A DNA stretch of 40,715 nucleotides from Gemmatimonadota bacterium (lineage in GTDB: Bacteria > Gemmatimonadota > Gemmatimonadetes > Gemmatimonadales > GWC2-71-9), in contig JAPULZ010000148.1 of assembly GCA_027294455.1 (NCBI GenBank), positions 1-40,715 on the forward strand. Reading direction: 5' to 3'. Every line of letters starts with the position of its first letter. Within the stretch, counting starts at the first letter, position 1. Position numbers and translations under genes: made by a program. Below, one piece after another: positions 14,692-25,904 of this stretch. The notes under the pieces were generated by a model. That model saw only the letters and a program-made list of their open reading frames with translations. It had not been told where the DNA came from and made no database searches.

Positions 14692-16833
14692 TCACGCTCC
14701 TTCGGCGGTGCGGAGGGCTTCCACCTGCCGCACGACCTCCTCGAACGAGTTGGCACTGAACCGCACCAGCCCCGACCGATCCAACACGAAATATCCGGGC
14801 GTCTCCCAGGCGTTCAACGCCTGGTGGGCGGCCCGCTCCATGTCGTAGTACACCGGAATGTCCATCCCCATGTCCGTCACGAGCTGTTGCATCTCCCCGG
14901 TGGGTTGCTCGCCCGTGATGATCATGGCATTGACGTCGTCGTAGGCCCCAATGCGTTTCAGGACGGCGTCGAGATTGGGAAGCTCGTTCAGACACGACCG
15001 ACAGTAGCGAGTCGCAAGCACGACCAAAGTCACATGACCCTTTACGAGAGCGCGCAGCCGGTGAGACCGGCCATCTGCGTCCACCACTTCCGCCTCTTCC
15101 GGAGCAAGTGGTCGAGGGGCTGCTTCGGCCAGCGTGCGCCGGTGCATCTCCAGGCGTGCGTAAGCCACTAGTTGCTCCCAACTGGACCCATCGGTCAACG
15201 CCTGGGCGCGCCTGGCCACGTCGGACGCCGTCGTATCGGGAGTGCTTGGATCCACGAACACGTTGGCCAACATGGCCGTGGCGCCGGACGTCTCACCGAG
15301 GCTGAAGTATGCATCGGCCATGGCGCTGAACGCTTTGACATCCCAGCCGTGCTCAACCGCCAACCGCAACGTGTCGAGACCGGCGTCGATGTCGCCCGCC
15401 TCGACCAAGGCCCGGCCCAGTGCCGTCATGAACTCGCGTCGGTCAGCCTCCCTCCGAATCCTGTGGTCCGCGCCCGAGCGGTACAACGCCCTCGTGGTTT
15501 CCGACTCCGCATCCATGCGCTGCAACTGCTCGCGCAATCGATCGATGCCCTGTCGCCGAAGTTCGGGGATCTCCACCAGCCGCTCGGCCAACGCCAGTGC
15601 CGCCGTCGGCGGGACCAACTCGAGTCGTTCGGTCCACTGCAAGATGGCCGGCACGTCGCCCAACTCGAGGGCATAGGTGCGGCCGAGGTCGACGATCGGT
15701 CGCATCGGCCCAGCTTCGTTCCACAAATCATTCAACTGCCGCAACGCCTCTGCCGGAGCGTGCCCATATCGTTCGTCGATGTCGAAAACCCGTTGCTGCA
15801 CTGCAAAGAGATGTCCCGGCGCCTCGTCGGCCAACCGCTTGCGCCAGAAGTCGACCCGCCTCGATTCGACGCGGAAGGCGAAGTCGTACATCCACGCCAG
15901 TTGGTCGGTAGAAAGCGTCGCGTTCGAATACAATCGATCCAACCGCTCGAAGCTGTCCGTGTAGTGGGCACGAAGGCTGTCACGACTTGTGCCGTCGAGG
16001 CCCAGTCCACCAAAGGCGATCAGGCGGCCCCACGCCTCGGCGCTGTCGGGATAGAGGTCAGTCGCTTGTTGGGCAGTCGTGAACGCCTGCTCCCAATCGC
16101 GCCCGGTGAGATCAAACTGCTTTTGGATGAGCGCTTCGTGCGTAGGATTGCCATCGGAGCCGATGGCCAGGTACTCCCAAAGAGAACCACTGTTGTGGTC
16201 GACATTCTCTCCCGATGCGTCTTCCACGGCGAAGACGGCGTACACGGCGGACGCGGGTAGTTGAATGATGCCCCTGAACGAGCGATCGTCATTCCGCAGG
16301 AGCCCCCCGACGACAACCACCCTCCCATCGCTGCTCCGACCCTGATCGCCGGCTTCGCGGTAACGGGCGCGGACCGTGAGGAATTGCTCGTCTACGAATC
16401 GCGACGTGCTGCGAAAGTCGACTTCAATCGTCTGACCGCGCACCGAGTTGACAAGGTGCAGCTCCATCTCGCTGCGCTCGGCGCCGATCTCCTTCACACT
16501 GAAGATGCTGGCCATGGCGGCGATGGCCACCGCGGCGGCCACCGCGGCCCGGCGAGGACCCCACGCCGAAACGCGACGTGCGGGAGGATCGGCAACGGGG
16601 AGAATGACCCGCTCGCCGGCGGCGTAGCGTTCCAGGATGCGACCCAGTGCCCCTGCGGGGGCCGTGATCTCGGAGAGGCGAGAGGCCTCGTCGGTCATGT
16701 TGCGAATCGACATGACCGTGTTGCGGCACTCGCAGCACTTGGCGAGGTGGCCGGACACGCGCGCCCGCGCCTTCTCGGGCAGTTCCCGATCGGCGTAGTC
16801 GTTCAGTTGTGTGAAACTCGGGTGCGTGATCAT
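14692..16833 (-). CDS. zinc-finger anti-sigma factor fused to a TPR-like region and a TlpA-type thioredoxin domain
   Basis: 713 residues from ATG at 16833, two bases after the sigma factor TAG, with GGAGGAG just upstream. The frame is open further upstream but that overlaps the sigma gene. Residues 29-36 are the ZAS zinc motif H-x3-C-x2-C (HLAKCCEC). One membrane helix spans ~96-113, so the N-terminus is cytosolic and the rest periplasmic. Residues ~300-560 are helical repeats (TPR-like). The C-terminus is thioredoxin/TlpA-like, with YCRSCLNELP (Cys611, Cys614) and the cis-Pro in WETPGYFVLD (Pro679). Inference: it holds the ECF sigma and could respond to periplasmic thiol redox state. Confidence 0.85.
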   Translation of the reverse strand: MITHPSFTQLNDYADRELPEKARARVSGHLAKCCECRNTVMSIRNMTDEASRLSEITAPAGALGRILERYAAGERVILPVADPPARRVSAWGPRRAAVAAAVAIAAMASIFSVKEIGAERSEMELHLVNSVRGQTIEVDFRSTSRFVDEQFLTVRARYREAGDQGRSSDGRVVVVGGLLRNDDRSFRGIIQLPASAVYAVFAVEDASGENVDHNSGSLWEYLAIGSDGNPTHEALIQKQFDLTGRDWEQAFTTAQQATDLYPDSAEAWGRLIAFGGLGLDGTSRDSLRAHYTDSFERLDRLYSNATLSTDQLAWMYDFAFRVESRRVDFWRKRLADEAPGHLFAVQQRVFDIDERYGHAPAEALRQLNDLWNEAGPMRPIVDLGRTYALELGDVPAILQWTERLELVPPTAALALAERLVEIPELRRQGIDRLREQLQRMDAESETTRALYRSGADHRIRREADRREFMTALGRALVEAGDIDAGLDTLRLAVEHGWDVKAFSAMADAYFSLGETSGATAMLANVFVDPSTPDTTASDVARRAQALTDGSSWEQLVAYARLEMHRRTLAEAAPRPLAPEEAEVVDADGRSHRLRALVKGHVTLVVLATRYCRSCLNELPNLDAVLKRIGAYDDVNAMIITGEQPTGEMQQLVTDMGMDIPVYYDMERAAHQALNAWETPGYFVLDRSGLVRFSANSFEEVVRQVEALRTAEGA

Positions 16834-16835
16834 CC

Positions 16836-17363
16836 CTACTCCTCCAAAAACTCTCGCAGCAACCTCCGAGCGCGGTGAAGTCGCACTCTGGATGCGCCAC
16901 GTCCTATTCCCAGCATCTCGCCGATCTCGTCGTGGGAGTAGCCCTCTATCTCCCGCATCGTGAACACGGTGCGCAGCACCTGCGGCAGCGCTGCCAGGGC
17001 GTCCTCCAACTCCATGCGGTCCGTCGGCGATGAGGTGCCCCGCACCCCTGAGGTTTCGGGAACCTGGTCGAGGCTGATCTCCGCCTTGCGCTTCTGAAGT
17101 CGCAGCTTCATCAGGGTGGTGCGGACCGCAACCCGCTTCACCCATCCCTCGAGACTGCCACGACCCTCGTACGTCAGCAGCGCCCTCGGCAACCCCAGAA
17201 ACACGTCCTGGAGCACATCCTCCGCATCGGCCGACGACTGGGTCAGCCGATACCCGATGCGGTAGACCGTATCGCCAAATCGTTCATAGAGTTCCGTGAT
17301 AGCGCCGGGTTCCGCGGAGCGCGCTCGCTCCAGAAACTCGGCCTCATCTCGGGATTCTGTCAT
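16836..17363 (-). CDS. ECF-family RNA polymerase sigma factor
   Basis: 175 residues from ATG at 17363; a GTG at 17387 would add eight residues. Region 2 is clear (ELYERFGDTVYRIGYRL, DAEDVLQDVFLGL, GWVKRVAVRTTLMKLR) and region 4 reads ALAALPQVLRTVFTMREIEGYSHDEIGEMLGIGRGASRVRLHRARRLLREFL. This is the two-domain ECF (sigma-70 group 4) form. It directs RNA polymerase to a dedicated promoter set and is held by the zinc-finger anti-sigma encoded two bases downstream. ECF operons are commonly autoregulated, so its own promoter in 17364-17650 is a natural target, though I see no certain -35/-10 pair. Confidence 0.92.
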   Translation of the reverse strand: MTESRDEAEFLERARSAEPGAITELYERFGDTVYRIGYRLTQSSADAEDVLQDVFLGLPRALLTYEGRGSLEGWVKRVAVRTTLMKLRLQKRKAEISLDQVPETSGVRGTSSPTDRMELEDALAALPQVLRTVFTMREIEGYSHDEIGEMLGIGRGASRVRLHRARRLLREFLEE

Positions 17364-17653
17364 GGCGACCCGTGTTCGCGCCGACACCTGGGGCCGTGAT
17401 CGGCTCTACATTCCAGATGTCGGAAACGAGGCGAATGTTACAGGCGATCGGACCGCCTGGCGGGAGGTGGTTGCCCTCCCCCGGGAGACTGGGTCAAACT
17501 GTGTGGCGAGAGCCCCACACCCGGATACCAGATATGTGCATAAGTCGGACGGACTGCAAGTATTCGATACAGTAAGTCGGCTCCAGGTGACTCGTTCCGT
17601 TGCACCGGGAAACCACCTGTAGGTGTTTCCACTTTCGGTTAATTTTCGGTCCC
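17364..17653. other. divergent intergenic region with two small hairpins
   Basis: This stretch separates the sigma operon from the MFS gene. It holds GGGAGG/CCTCCC around 17462-17480 and GTGTGG/CCACAC (17501-17506 and 17515-17520), each a perfect six-base stem. Both transcription starts should lie here. I see no gene and no confident promoter. Confidence 0.35.
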
Positions 17654-18889
17654 ATGCTCTTTCGGTTCAGCCTCTACGGCTTTCTCAAGAACCAGCGCTA
17701 CTTCGAACCGTTTCTGGTTCTGGTATTTCTGGACAAAGGGCTGAGCTTCTTCGTCATCGGGCTCCTGATCGCGTTCCGGGAAGCCACCGTGAATCTCCTG
17801 GAGATCCCCTCCGGCGCCATGGCGGACGTGTGGGGCCGGCGAAGAGCGATGGTGGCCTCCTTCGCTTCCTACATCGTCAGTTTCCTGATCTTCGGCGCTG
17901 CCACAGGGGCCCCGGCCTTGTTCCTGGCCATGTTCTTCTTCGGGGTCGGCGAGACATTCCGCACCGGCACGCACAAGGCCATGATCTTTGCGTGGTTGCG
18001 ACTGCAGGGCCGCACCGATGAGAAAACGAAGTTCTACGGGTACACGCGGTCGTGGAGCAAGTTCGGGTCGGCCGTGTCGGTCGTGCTGGCCGCCGTCTTC
18101 GTCGTGGTGAGCGACGGCTACTCCTACGTGTTCTACCTCGCCGCCATCCCCTACGCCGTCGGCATCATCAACTTCCTGGGATATCCCCGAGCCCTCGACG
18201 GGCGCGGCGATCCCACGGCTCCCGTCGGATCTGTGCTCCAGCACATGCGCGATGCCTTCCGTGTCTCCTTCCGACGTGCAAGTCTTCGCCGGTTGATGCT
18301 GGAGTCCATGGGATTCGAAGGCGTCTTTCACACCGCGAAGGATTACCTGCAGCCGGTGTTGCAGGCGCTCGCTCTCGGCGCCGCCGCCGGATTCGTCCTC
18401 ACCGCCGATATGAGCCCGACGCAACAAACGGCGCTCCTGGTGGGGCCGGTCTATTTCGTGTTGCACGTGCTGTCCGGCGTGGCGAGTCGGCAGTCCCATC
18501 GCGTGGCCGACGCAGCGGGAGGCGAGGAGCCCGCGGCGCATCGCCTGTGGGGTGCGGCTGTGATCGTCTACGGGGGAATGCTCGCCGCCGCCTATCTCGA
18601 CGCGCTGCTCATCGTCTTGGTGACGTTCGTGCTGCTCCACGTGCTCCAGAATCTCTGGCGGCCCGTGTTGATCAGCCGGTTCGACAGCCATTCGGACGAA
18701 CAGCAAGGCGCGACGGTGCTCTCCATCGAGAGCCAATCCCGCCGCGTCGCGACCATGCTCCTCGCCCCGGCACTCGGCTTCACCGTCGACCTCGTCAGGG
18801 CCAACCAGTGGGGCGGCGAGTTCTGGCCCGTGGGGTTGGTGGGGACCACCATGGCCATACTGTTCTTCGCGGTGAAACCCAAGACCTGA
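17654..18889 (+). CDS. MFS transporter
   Basis: 411 residues from ATG at 17654; the TTG at 17600 gives a longer, Cys/His-rich start that looks untranslated. It has about ten to twelve hydrophobic segments. The MFS signature between helices 2 and 3 is present (EIPSGAMADVWGRRRAM, the G-x3-D-x2-G-R-R pattern). A central loop (~residues 190-230) is cytosolic. Family knowledge: single-component secondary transport driven by an ion gradient; the substrate cannot be told and the gene stands alone. No clear Shine-Dalgarno precedes the start. It converges on the methyltransferase with 22 bp between stops. Confidence 0.87.
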   Translation: MLFRFSLYGFLKNQRYFEPFLVLVFLDKGLSFFVIGLLIAFREATVNLLEIPSGAMADVWGRRRAMVASFASYIVSFLIFGAATGAPALFLAMFFFGVGETFRTGTHKAMIFAWLRLQGRTDEKTKFYGYTRSWSKFGSAVSVVLAAVFVVVSDGYSYVFYLAAIPYAVGIINFLGYPRALDGRGDPTAPVGSVLQHMRDAFRVSFRRASLRRLMLESMGFEGVFHTAKDYLQPVLQALALGAAAGFVLTADMSPTQQTALLVGPVYFVLHVLSGVASRQSHRVADAAGGEEPAAHRLWGAAVIVYGGMLAAAYLDALLIVLVTFVLLHVLQNLWRPVLISRFDSHSDEQQGATVLSIESQSRRVATMLLAPALGFTVDLVRANQWGGEFWPVGLVGTTMAILFFAVKPKT

Positions 18890-18911
18890 GAAACCCCACC
18901 ACTCCACACCG

Positions 18912-19550
18912 CTACTTCGCAAAAACCGCCACGTGCCACACGAACGTGTTCTCGATGGACCGGCGGCGAAGACCATGTTGCAGCAGCAGCGCTTCGATCC
19001 GCCGAGGATCGTGCACGTACGTGCGGTGCTCCTGCCCCCGTATTCTGAGTCCCAGGTTGGACAGGGCGTTCCCGATGCGCACCCACCACTTGTCGCGAGG
19101 GTAAACCGCCCCGTACAGCTTGACCGCCTTCGCGGCGGAGGCGTCGACCAGTTGCTCCAACCCCTCGTAGCAACAAATCACTCGATCCAGCGTCACGACG
19201 TCGGCCGGGTCGGTGAGATCCACCGCATCGACGAAATCCGCGTGGACGAACCGTACCCGGTCCTCGTGCCGCCGACGGCGGGACTCCGCTTTCGCGGCGG
19301 CGAGGTAAGCGCTGGAGATGTCGACGTTGGTGGCGCGGGCCTGGTTGCCGGCAAGCAGCTCGTGGTGCAGCACCCCGATGCCCCCTCCAACGTCCAGCAA
19401 CGTGGACCACTCCAGGTCCTGGGCACGCAACGCAGCGAGGAGCATGCTCGTGGTGCGGTTCGGTCCGCCCTTGCGATATCCCTCGAGCTGGTTGGCGGCG
19501 AGCTTTTCGTTGAACCGCGCTTCGGTGGCCCGGCAGCAGTTTCCCCGCAC
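18912..19550 (-). CDS. class I SAM-dependent methyltransferase
   Basis: 212 residues from GTG at 19550, five bases after the lipoprotein stop. The longer open frame upstream overlaps that lipoprotein and is Arg/Pro-rich shadow. SAM motif I is LLDVGGGIGVLHHEL, then the acidic strand NVDISSAYLAAAKAE, motif II HADFVDAVDLTDPADVVTLDRVICCY, and PRDKWWVRIGNALSNL. The N-terminal NCCRATEARFNEKLA and YRKGGPNRTT are typical of a family of small-molecule methyltransferases resembling Mg-protoporphyrin or ubiquinone-type enzymes. The substrate is unknown. It is coupled to an outer lipoprotein, although itself cytosolic. Confidence 0.87.
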   Translation of the reverse strand: MRGNCCRATEARFNEKLAANQLEGYRKGGPNRTTSMLLAALRAQDLEWSTLLDVGGGIGVLHHELLAGNQARATNVDISSAYLAAAKAESRRRRHEDRVRFVHADFVDAVDLTDPADVVTLDRVICCYEGLEQLVDASAAKAVKLYGAVYPRDKWWVRIGNALSNLGLRIRGQEHRTYVHDPRRIEALLLQHGLRRRSIENTFVWHVAVFAK

Positions 19551-19555
19551 GGCCC

Positions 19556-19957
19556 TTACTCCCGATCGATCCGGTTGCCCCGCCGCCTGGGGGTCTCCTC
19601 CCGGAGAAACCTTCCGGTGGAGGCCTCGTAGAGGACCGTTCGCACGACCTCGCCCGCCCGCGACCGATGCACGTACGCCACCCGCACCAGCCGGCGATTC
19701 TCGGCGGAACGGGACAGGATCCACGAGCCGGCCGGCGCCTCTGCTTCGATGCCCTCGCAGTTCCGGACCGGGGCCTGGCGTCCGGGAGCCCGGCCGGGAA
19801 TCCAGATCCGGCACTGCCCCACGCCGGGAATATGGCCGGGCGGCACGTCCAAATCGGCGGTGGGGTCTCGTTCGGGGCCGCTGGGTTGTTGCGAAGTGAG
19901 TGTACACCCACACAGAGACAAGCAGGCCACGAGGACCGAGGCGACGGGAGTATTCAT
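19556..19957 (-). CDS. small lipoprotein
   Basis: 133 residues. The lipobox LCGC-T puts the lipidated Cys at residue 18. The mature protein begins with a Pro/Asp-rich linker and then a motif I have seen in many small lipoproteins of this kind of bacterium: PPGHIPGVGQCRIWIPGRAPG followed by an NC pair. The C-terminal part (RLVRVAYVHRSRAGEVVRTVLYEASTGRFL) is beta-rich. The function is unknown; the two spaced Cys of the conserved core could form a disulfide. It is the first gene of a two-gene operon with the methyltransferase. Confidence 0.72.
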   Translation of the reverse strand: MNTPVASVLVACLSLCGCTLTSQQPSGPERDPTADLDVPPGHIPGVGQCRIWIPGRAPGRQAPVRNCEGIEAEAPAGSWILSRSAENRRLVRVAYVHRSRAGEVVRTVLYEASTGRFLREETPRRRGNRIDRE

Positions 19958-20055
19958 TAGACTCGCTCTCTTTCCCGTGAATGACGGGGTCGCCCAATAA
20001 TAGCACCGAACCAGAATGAACGATTCTTCATAATGGTTTCAAAAGAGGATAAGGC

Positions 20056-20077
20056 TTGTCGTATTAAATACGGGCAA
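20056..20077. promoter_or_regulatory. operator-like palindrome upstream of the NirK-like gene
   Basis: CGTATT-A-AATACG (20060-20072) is a perfect inverted repeat with one central base, flanked by TTG (20056-20058) and CAA (20075-20077). It lies in an AT-rich stretch ending about 40 bp before the GTG. The spacing does not fit the FNR/NNR box or the NsrR consensus I remember, so the regulator is unknown. Confidence 0.4.
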
Positions 20078-20115
20078 CGCTCATTAAAGACAGATCCATC
20101 ACCGAGGGAGGAAAG

Positions 20116-21132
20116 GTGTTCAACAAAGCAGTTGCCATTGGAGGATCACTGGCCGTAGCAGCGCTCGCCCTTGCGGGGTACCGCGGGGTCGGCAGCCAGG
20201 ATCTGACCGTCGAGTATACAGATTTCGGGCAAGTCCGTACTCCCACCGCTCCCGCATTCCTCGCCGAGGTTCCGCCGGTGTCGGATGCGCCGATCAAGGA
20301 ATTTCGCATCCCGATCACCCACGACACCATCGAGATCGCAGCCGGCGTCGAGTACGAGGGTTGGACCTTCGGCGGCACGGTCCCTGGCCCCACCATTCGC
20401 GTGCGTGAGGGCGATCTGGTCCGGATTCAGCTGGTCAACGAATCGCCCATGCCCCACTCGATCGACTTTCACGCGGCGAGAATTCCGTGGAACGAGGCCT
20501 ATCGGTCCATCGGCCCGAACGGCGAGCTGAGCTTCGAGTTCACGGCCCGGGACCCCGGCGTCTATCTGGTCCATTGCGGGACGCCCCCCGTGACGATGCA
20601 CATCATGCAGGGCATGTACCTCGCGATCATCGTCGATCCCAAGGAGGGCTGGGGAACCGAGGTGGACAGGGAGTTCGTGCTGGTGCAGAGCGAGTTCTAT
20701 ACCCAACCGGGCGACGCCGGCGGCATCCGGCAGCTGGATTGGCCGGCCGCGATGGACAAGCGCGCGAGTCACGTCGTGTTCAACGGCAAGGCGTTTCAGT
20801 ACAAGGAGCATCCGCTCCAGGTCGAGCTCAACGATCGGGTGCGCCTGTTCGTGGTGTCCGCCGGACCGTCGTTCCGCAGCGATTTCCACGTGGTGGGCAC
20901 CGTGTTCGACCGCGTCTATCCTGACGGCAATCCTGACAACGTGCTGGAGAGCGTGCAAACGTGGACAGTGCCGGCGGGCGGCGGCGCGGTATTCGAGACC
21001 GTGTTCTCGGAAGGCTCCAACGGCGTCGGGCTCTATCCTTTCGTGACCCACGCCTTTGCCGATGCGGAAAAAGGCGCGGTAGGTCTGATCCGGGTGCGCG
21101 AGCCCGTGGTTAGCGAGGACGGGTCGGACTGA
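20116..21132 (+). CDS. two-domain cupredoxin oxidase, NirK-like, with an altered active site
   Basis: 338 residues from GTG at 20116 with GGAGG just upstream. A hydrophobic N-terminus (~5-23) is a signal peptide or anchor. Domain 1 has PHSIDFH (His114, Asp117, His119) and VHCGTPPVTMHIMQGM (His153, Cys154, His162, Met167); domain 2 has THAF (His312). By alignment from memory to copper nitrite reductase these give the type 1 copper (114, 154, 162, 167), the type 2 copper (119, 153, 312) and the catalytic Asp98 equivalent. The second catalytic His (His255) aligns with Val263 in FHVVGTVFDRVY. It may reduce nitrite to NO or act as another copper oxidase. The gene stands alone. Confidence 0.85.
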   Translation: MFNKAVAIGGSLAVAALALAGYRGVGSQDLTVEYTDFGQVRTPTAPAFLAEVPPVSDAPIKEFRIPITHDTIEIAAGVEYEGWTFGGTVPGPTIRVREGDLVRIQLVNESPMPHSIDFHAARIPWNEAYRSIGPNGELSFEFTARDPGVYLVHCGTPPVTMHIMQGMYLAIIVDPKEGWGTEVDREFVLVQSEFYTQPGDAGGIRQLDWPAAMDKRASHVVFNGKAFQYKEHPLQVELNDRVRLFVVSAGPSFRSDFHVVGTVFDRVYPDGNPDNVLESVQTWTVPAGGGAVFETVFSEGSNGVGLYPFVTHAFADAEKGAVGLIRVREPVVSEDGSD

Positions 21133-21175
21133 CGCCCGCTGTCACCATGCGCCGAACGGCTGAGACCAGTTTACA

Positions 21176-21205
21176 AGCGCCCCGGATCGATCGATTCGGG
21201 GCGCT
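21176..21205. terminator. palindromic hairpin between convergent genes
   Basis: AGCGCCCCG (21176-21184) pairs perfectly with CGGGGCGCT (21197-21205), and the interior is itself self-complementary (ATCGATCGAT), giving a very stable symmetric stem. It lies between the stops at 21132 and 21216, where a bidirectional terminator is expected. The T-tract is weak on both sides. Confidence 0.55.
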
Positions 21206-21215
21206 CTGCGTTTCG

Positions 21216-24212
<2,997 letters not shown>

Positions 24213-24372
24213 GCTATTCCCATGCGAGTGGGTGGACACGGCCAGCAGCGGCCGTCGAACTGACGACGCTCTCACGTAACTTGGCATGAAGACGAGGGCC
24301 TCGCCACACGATGAAGGAGTCTTGTATCCCCTTTGCGCACACGCCGCCTACATTCCAGATTTGGTGGCATTC

Positions 24373-25230
24373 ATGGATTCCCTGACCAAGCTCGTCCGTC
24401 GAGCCATTCCGCGGCCGCTCAGGAACTGGTTGCGCGCGCCATCCCGGTCCTTGCGAGTCATCGGGGAAGAGCTGGCGTATCGGGTCGGGGTGCGCCCGCG
24501 CGTCGCGGTCCGAGAGGATTGGTCGTTGCGCTGCCACCCGACGGTTCGTCGAGCACTGCTCCAGCAGCTCGGCGATCCCGCTCAAGTCACCGAGCTCGAC
24601 GAATTCATCGGTACCTGCGAACCCGAGATGGTGCTGTTCGACATCGGTGCCCACTTCGGAGCGTTCAGTCTTGCCGCCATGCGGTACGGCGGGACCGGGG
24701 TTCGCATCTTCGCGGTAGAGCCATCGCCCTTCGCGGTGCGGCTGTTCCGGGTTCAGGCCCGGTTGAGCGGGCAATCCGACGGCGTGACGCTACTCAACGC
24801 CGCCGCGGCCGCCGAGCCCGGCTTTCACCGCATGCTGCAGGTCGGCGTGTTGGCAGACGGGTACTTCATCACGCCCGGCGATGATCGGCCCGATGCCGAC
24901 CTCACCACGGTCGCGGCGGTGAGCATCGACTCGGTGGCTCAGCGCTACGGCGTTCACCCGACGCACGTGAAGATCGACGTGGAGGGATTCGAGACGGCGG
25001 TGCTCCAGGGGGGAGAGAACGTGCTGTCGCGCCCCGACGGCCCCACCGTGTTTCTGGAGCTGCACCGCAAGACCCTGCGCGAGCACGGGGTGCCGCCCGG
25101 GCTGCCGCTGGAGTTGCTCGAAGACTACGGGTATCGCGACTTCCACGAGGAGGGGCGGCCTGCGTCGCCGGACCGTATCGCCGGATCAGATGCCCCGATG
25201 GCGCGGATCGTCGCTCGCAAGGTCAATTGA
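24373..25230 (+). CDS. FkbM-family methyltransferase
   Basis: 285 residues from ATG at 24373; the upstream in-frame ATG at 24286 overlaps the divergent gene region and gives an unlikely start. The SAM-binding motif is MVLFDIGAHFGAFSL, then IFAVEPSPFAVRLFRVQA (acidic ribose contact), and the family signature HVKIDVEGFETAVLQGG followed by VFLELHRKTL. Family knowledge: O-methylation of sugars or small molecules, often in polysaccharide or secondary-metabolite clusters. Here it is not next to glycosyltransferases, so the substrate is open. It is divergent from the Asp-box gene with about 160 bp between starts. Confidence 0.88.
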   Translation: MDSLTKLVRRAIPRPLRNWLRAPSRSLRVIGEELAYRVGVRPRVAVREDWSLRCHPTVRRALLQQLGDPAQVTELDEFIGTCEPEMVLFDIGAHFGAFSLAAMRYGGTGVRIFAVEPSPFAVRLFRVQARLSGQSDGVTLLNAAAAAEPGFHRMLQVGVLADGYFITPGDDRPDADLTTVAAVSIDSVAQRYGVHPTHVKIDVEGFETAVLQGGENVLSRPDGPTVFLELHRKTLREHGVPPGLPLELLEDYGYRDFHEEGRPASPDRIAGSDAPMARIVARKVN

Positions 25231-25281
25231 AGCATGACGGCTCCCGTCTAGCGGGCGGAAGCCCCTTTGTCGCTACCGACA

Positions 25282-25665
25282 TCACACGCGGACGAGCTGC
25301 GGCAAGTGATCGAAATGCTGATCCCTCGCGTACAGAACCAGATCATGTTGGAGGACGAGCGCGGCGATCCAAATTTCGTTCGTCGGGATCGGCGTGTCCT
25401 GCGCGCGCAGTTGTCGGAAGATCGAGGCGTAGTGGTGTGAAGTCTGCTCGTCGGCGAAGAGGACTTCGACGCCCTCTTTCATCAGGAATCGCCGCAGCAC
25501 GCGTTCGTTCTGGGGGCCGCGCACCCCAACGGCGAATCCAGCCCGGAGTTCCGCCATCACGACGAACGGCATGTAGATGAAACCCGCGCGCTCGAGCCGC
25601 TCGGCGACTCCCTCCTCGCCCCGACACAAATCGACGTAACGATTCGTATCGAGAGCCAATCTCAC
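25282..25665 (-). CDS. vapC: PIN-domain toxin VapC
   Basis: 127 residues. I choose the GTG at 25665, which overlaps the antitoxin TGA by four bases and gives the usual MRLALDTNRYVDL start; a GTG at 25671 is an alternative. Acidic PIN residues: Asp in LALDTN, Glu in VVMAELRAG, then TNEIWIAALVLQHDL and LYARDQHFDHL. The usual Asp of the TND motif is Glu here, a conservative change. Family knowledge: VapC is a Mg-dependent ribonuclease, often cutting tRNA or rRNA, neutralised by VapB. It is co-transcribed with and downstream of its antitoxin. Confidence 0.88.
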   Translation of the reverse strand: MRLALDTNRYVDLCRGEEGVAERLERAGFIYMPFVVMAELRAGFAVGVRGPQNERVLRRFLMKEGVEVLFADEQTSHHYASIFRQLRAQDTPIPTNEIWIAALVLQHDLVLYARDQHFDHLPQLVRV

Positions 25666-25904
25666 CGCCACGGGAACTCGTCGATCCGATGCTGCTCGGC
25701 GAGGGCTGCGTCGAACTCGTCATCCGGCTGCCACGTTCCGGTCAGCTCCTCGAGCGAGCGGAACCGAATGGGCTCCGCGCCGTAGCCCAGGGCGCGGGCG
25801 AGCGCCTCGATCGCCGCCTCGTTGAGGCTCTTGCCGTCGCGCCGGGCCAAGGCTCGAAGAGCTAGATCGACCGCGGTAGGTATGTTGCGTAGCGTATATT
25901 GCAT
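25662..25904 (-). CDS. vapB: VapB-type antitoxin
   Basis: 80 residues from ATG at 25904; the open frame continues upstream to 25982 through the promoter, so that extension is rejected. The N-terminus (MQYTLRNIPTAVDLALRALARRDGKSLNEAAIEALARALG) is a ribbon-helix-helix/FitA-like DNA-binding domain, and the C-terminus (FDAALAEQHRIDEFPWR) is the typical toxin-binding tail. It binds VapC and represses its own operon. The start codon lies inside a perfect inverted repeat and seven bases after a good -10 box, pointing to a leaderless transcript. Confidence 0.88.
   Translation of the reverse strand: MQYTLRNIPTAVDLALRALARRDGKSLNEAAIEALARALGYGAEPIRFRSLEELTGTWQPDDEFDAALAEQHRIDEFPWR

Noticed and set aside
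16834..17145. N-terminal extension of the anti-sigma frame
   Set aside because: It overlaps the sigma factor gene in another frame and lacks anti-sigma sequence; the ATG at 16833 has a strong ribosome site.
19551..20006. 152-codon N-terminal extension of the methyltransferase frame
   Set aside because: Arg/Pro/Gly-rich, overlaps the lipoprotein in another frame, and homologous sequence as I know it starts near NCCRATEARF.
20056..20077. FNR/NNR or NsrR box for the NirK-like gene
   Set aside because: FNR needs TTGAT-N4-ATCAA and NsrR needs longer A/T half-sites; the observed arms and spacing do not fit either.
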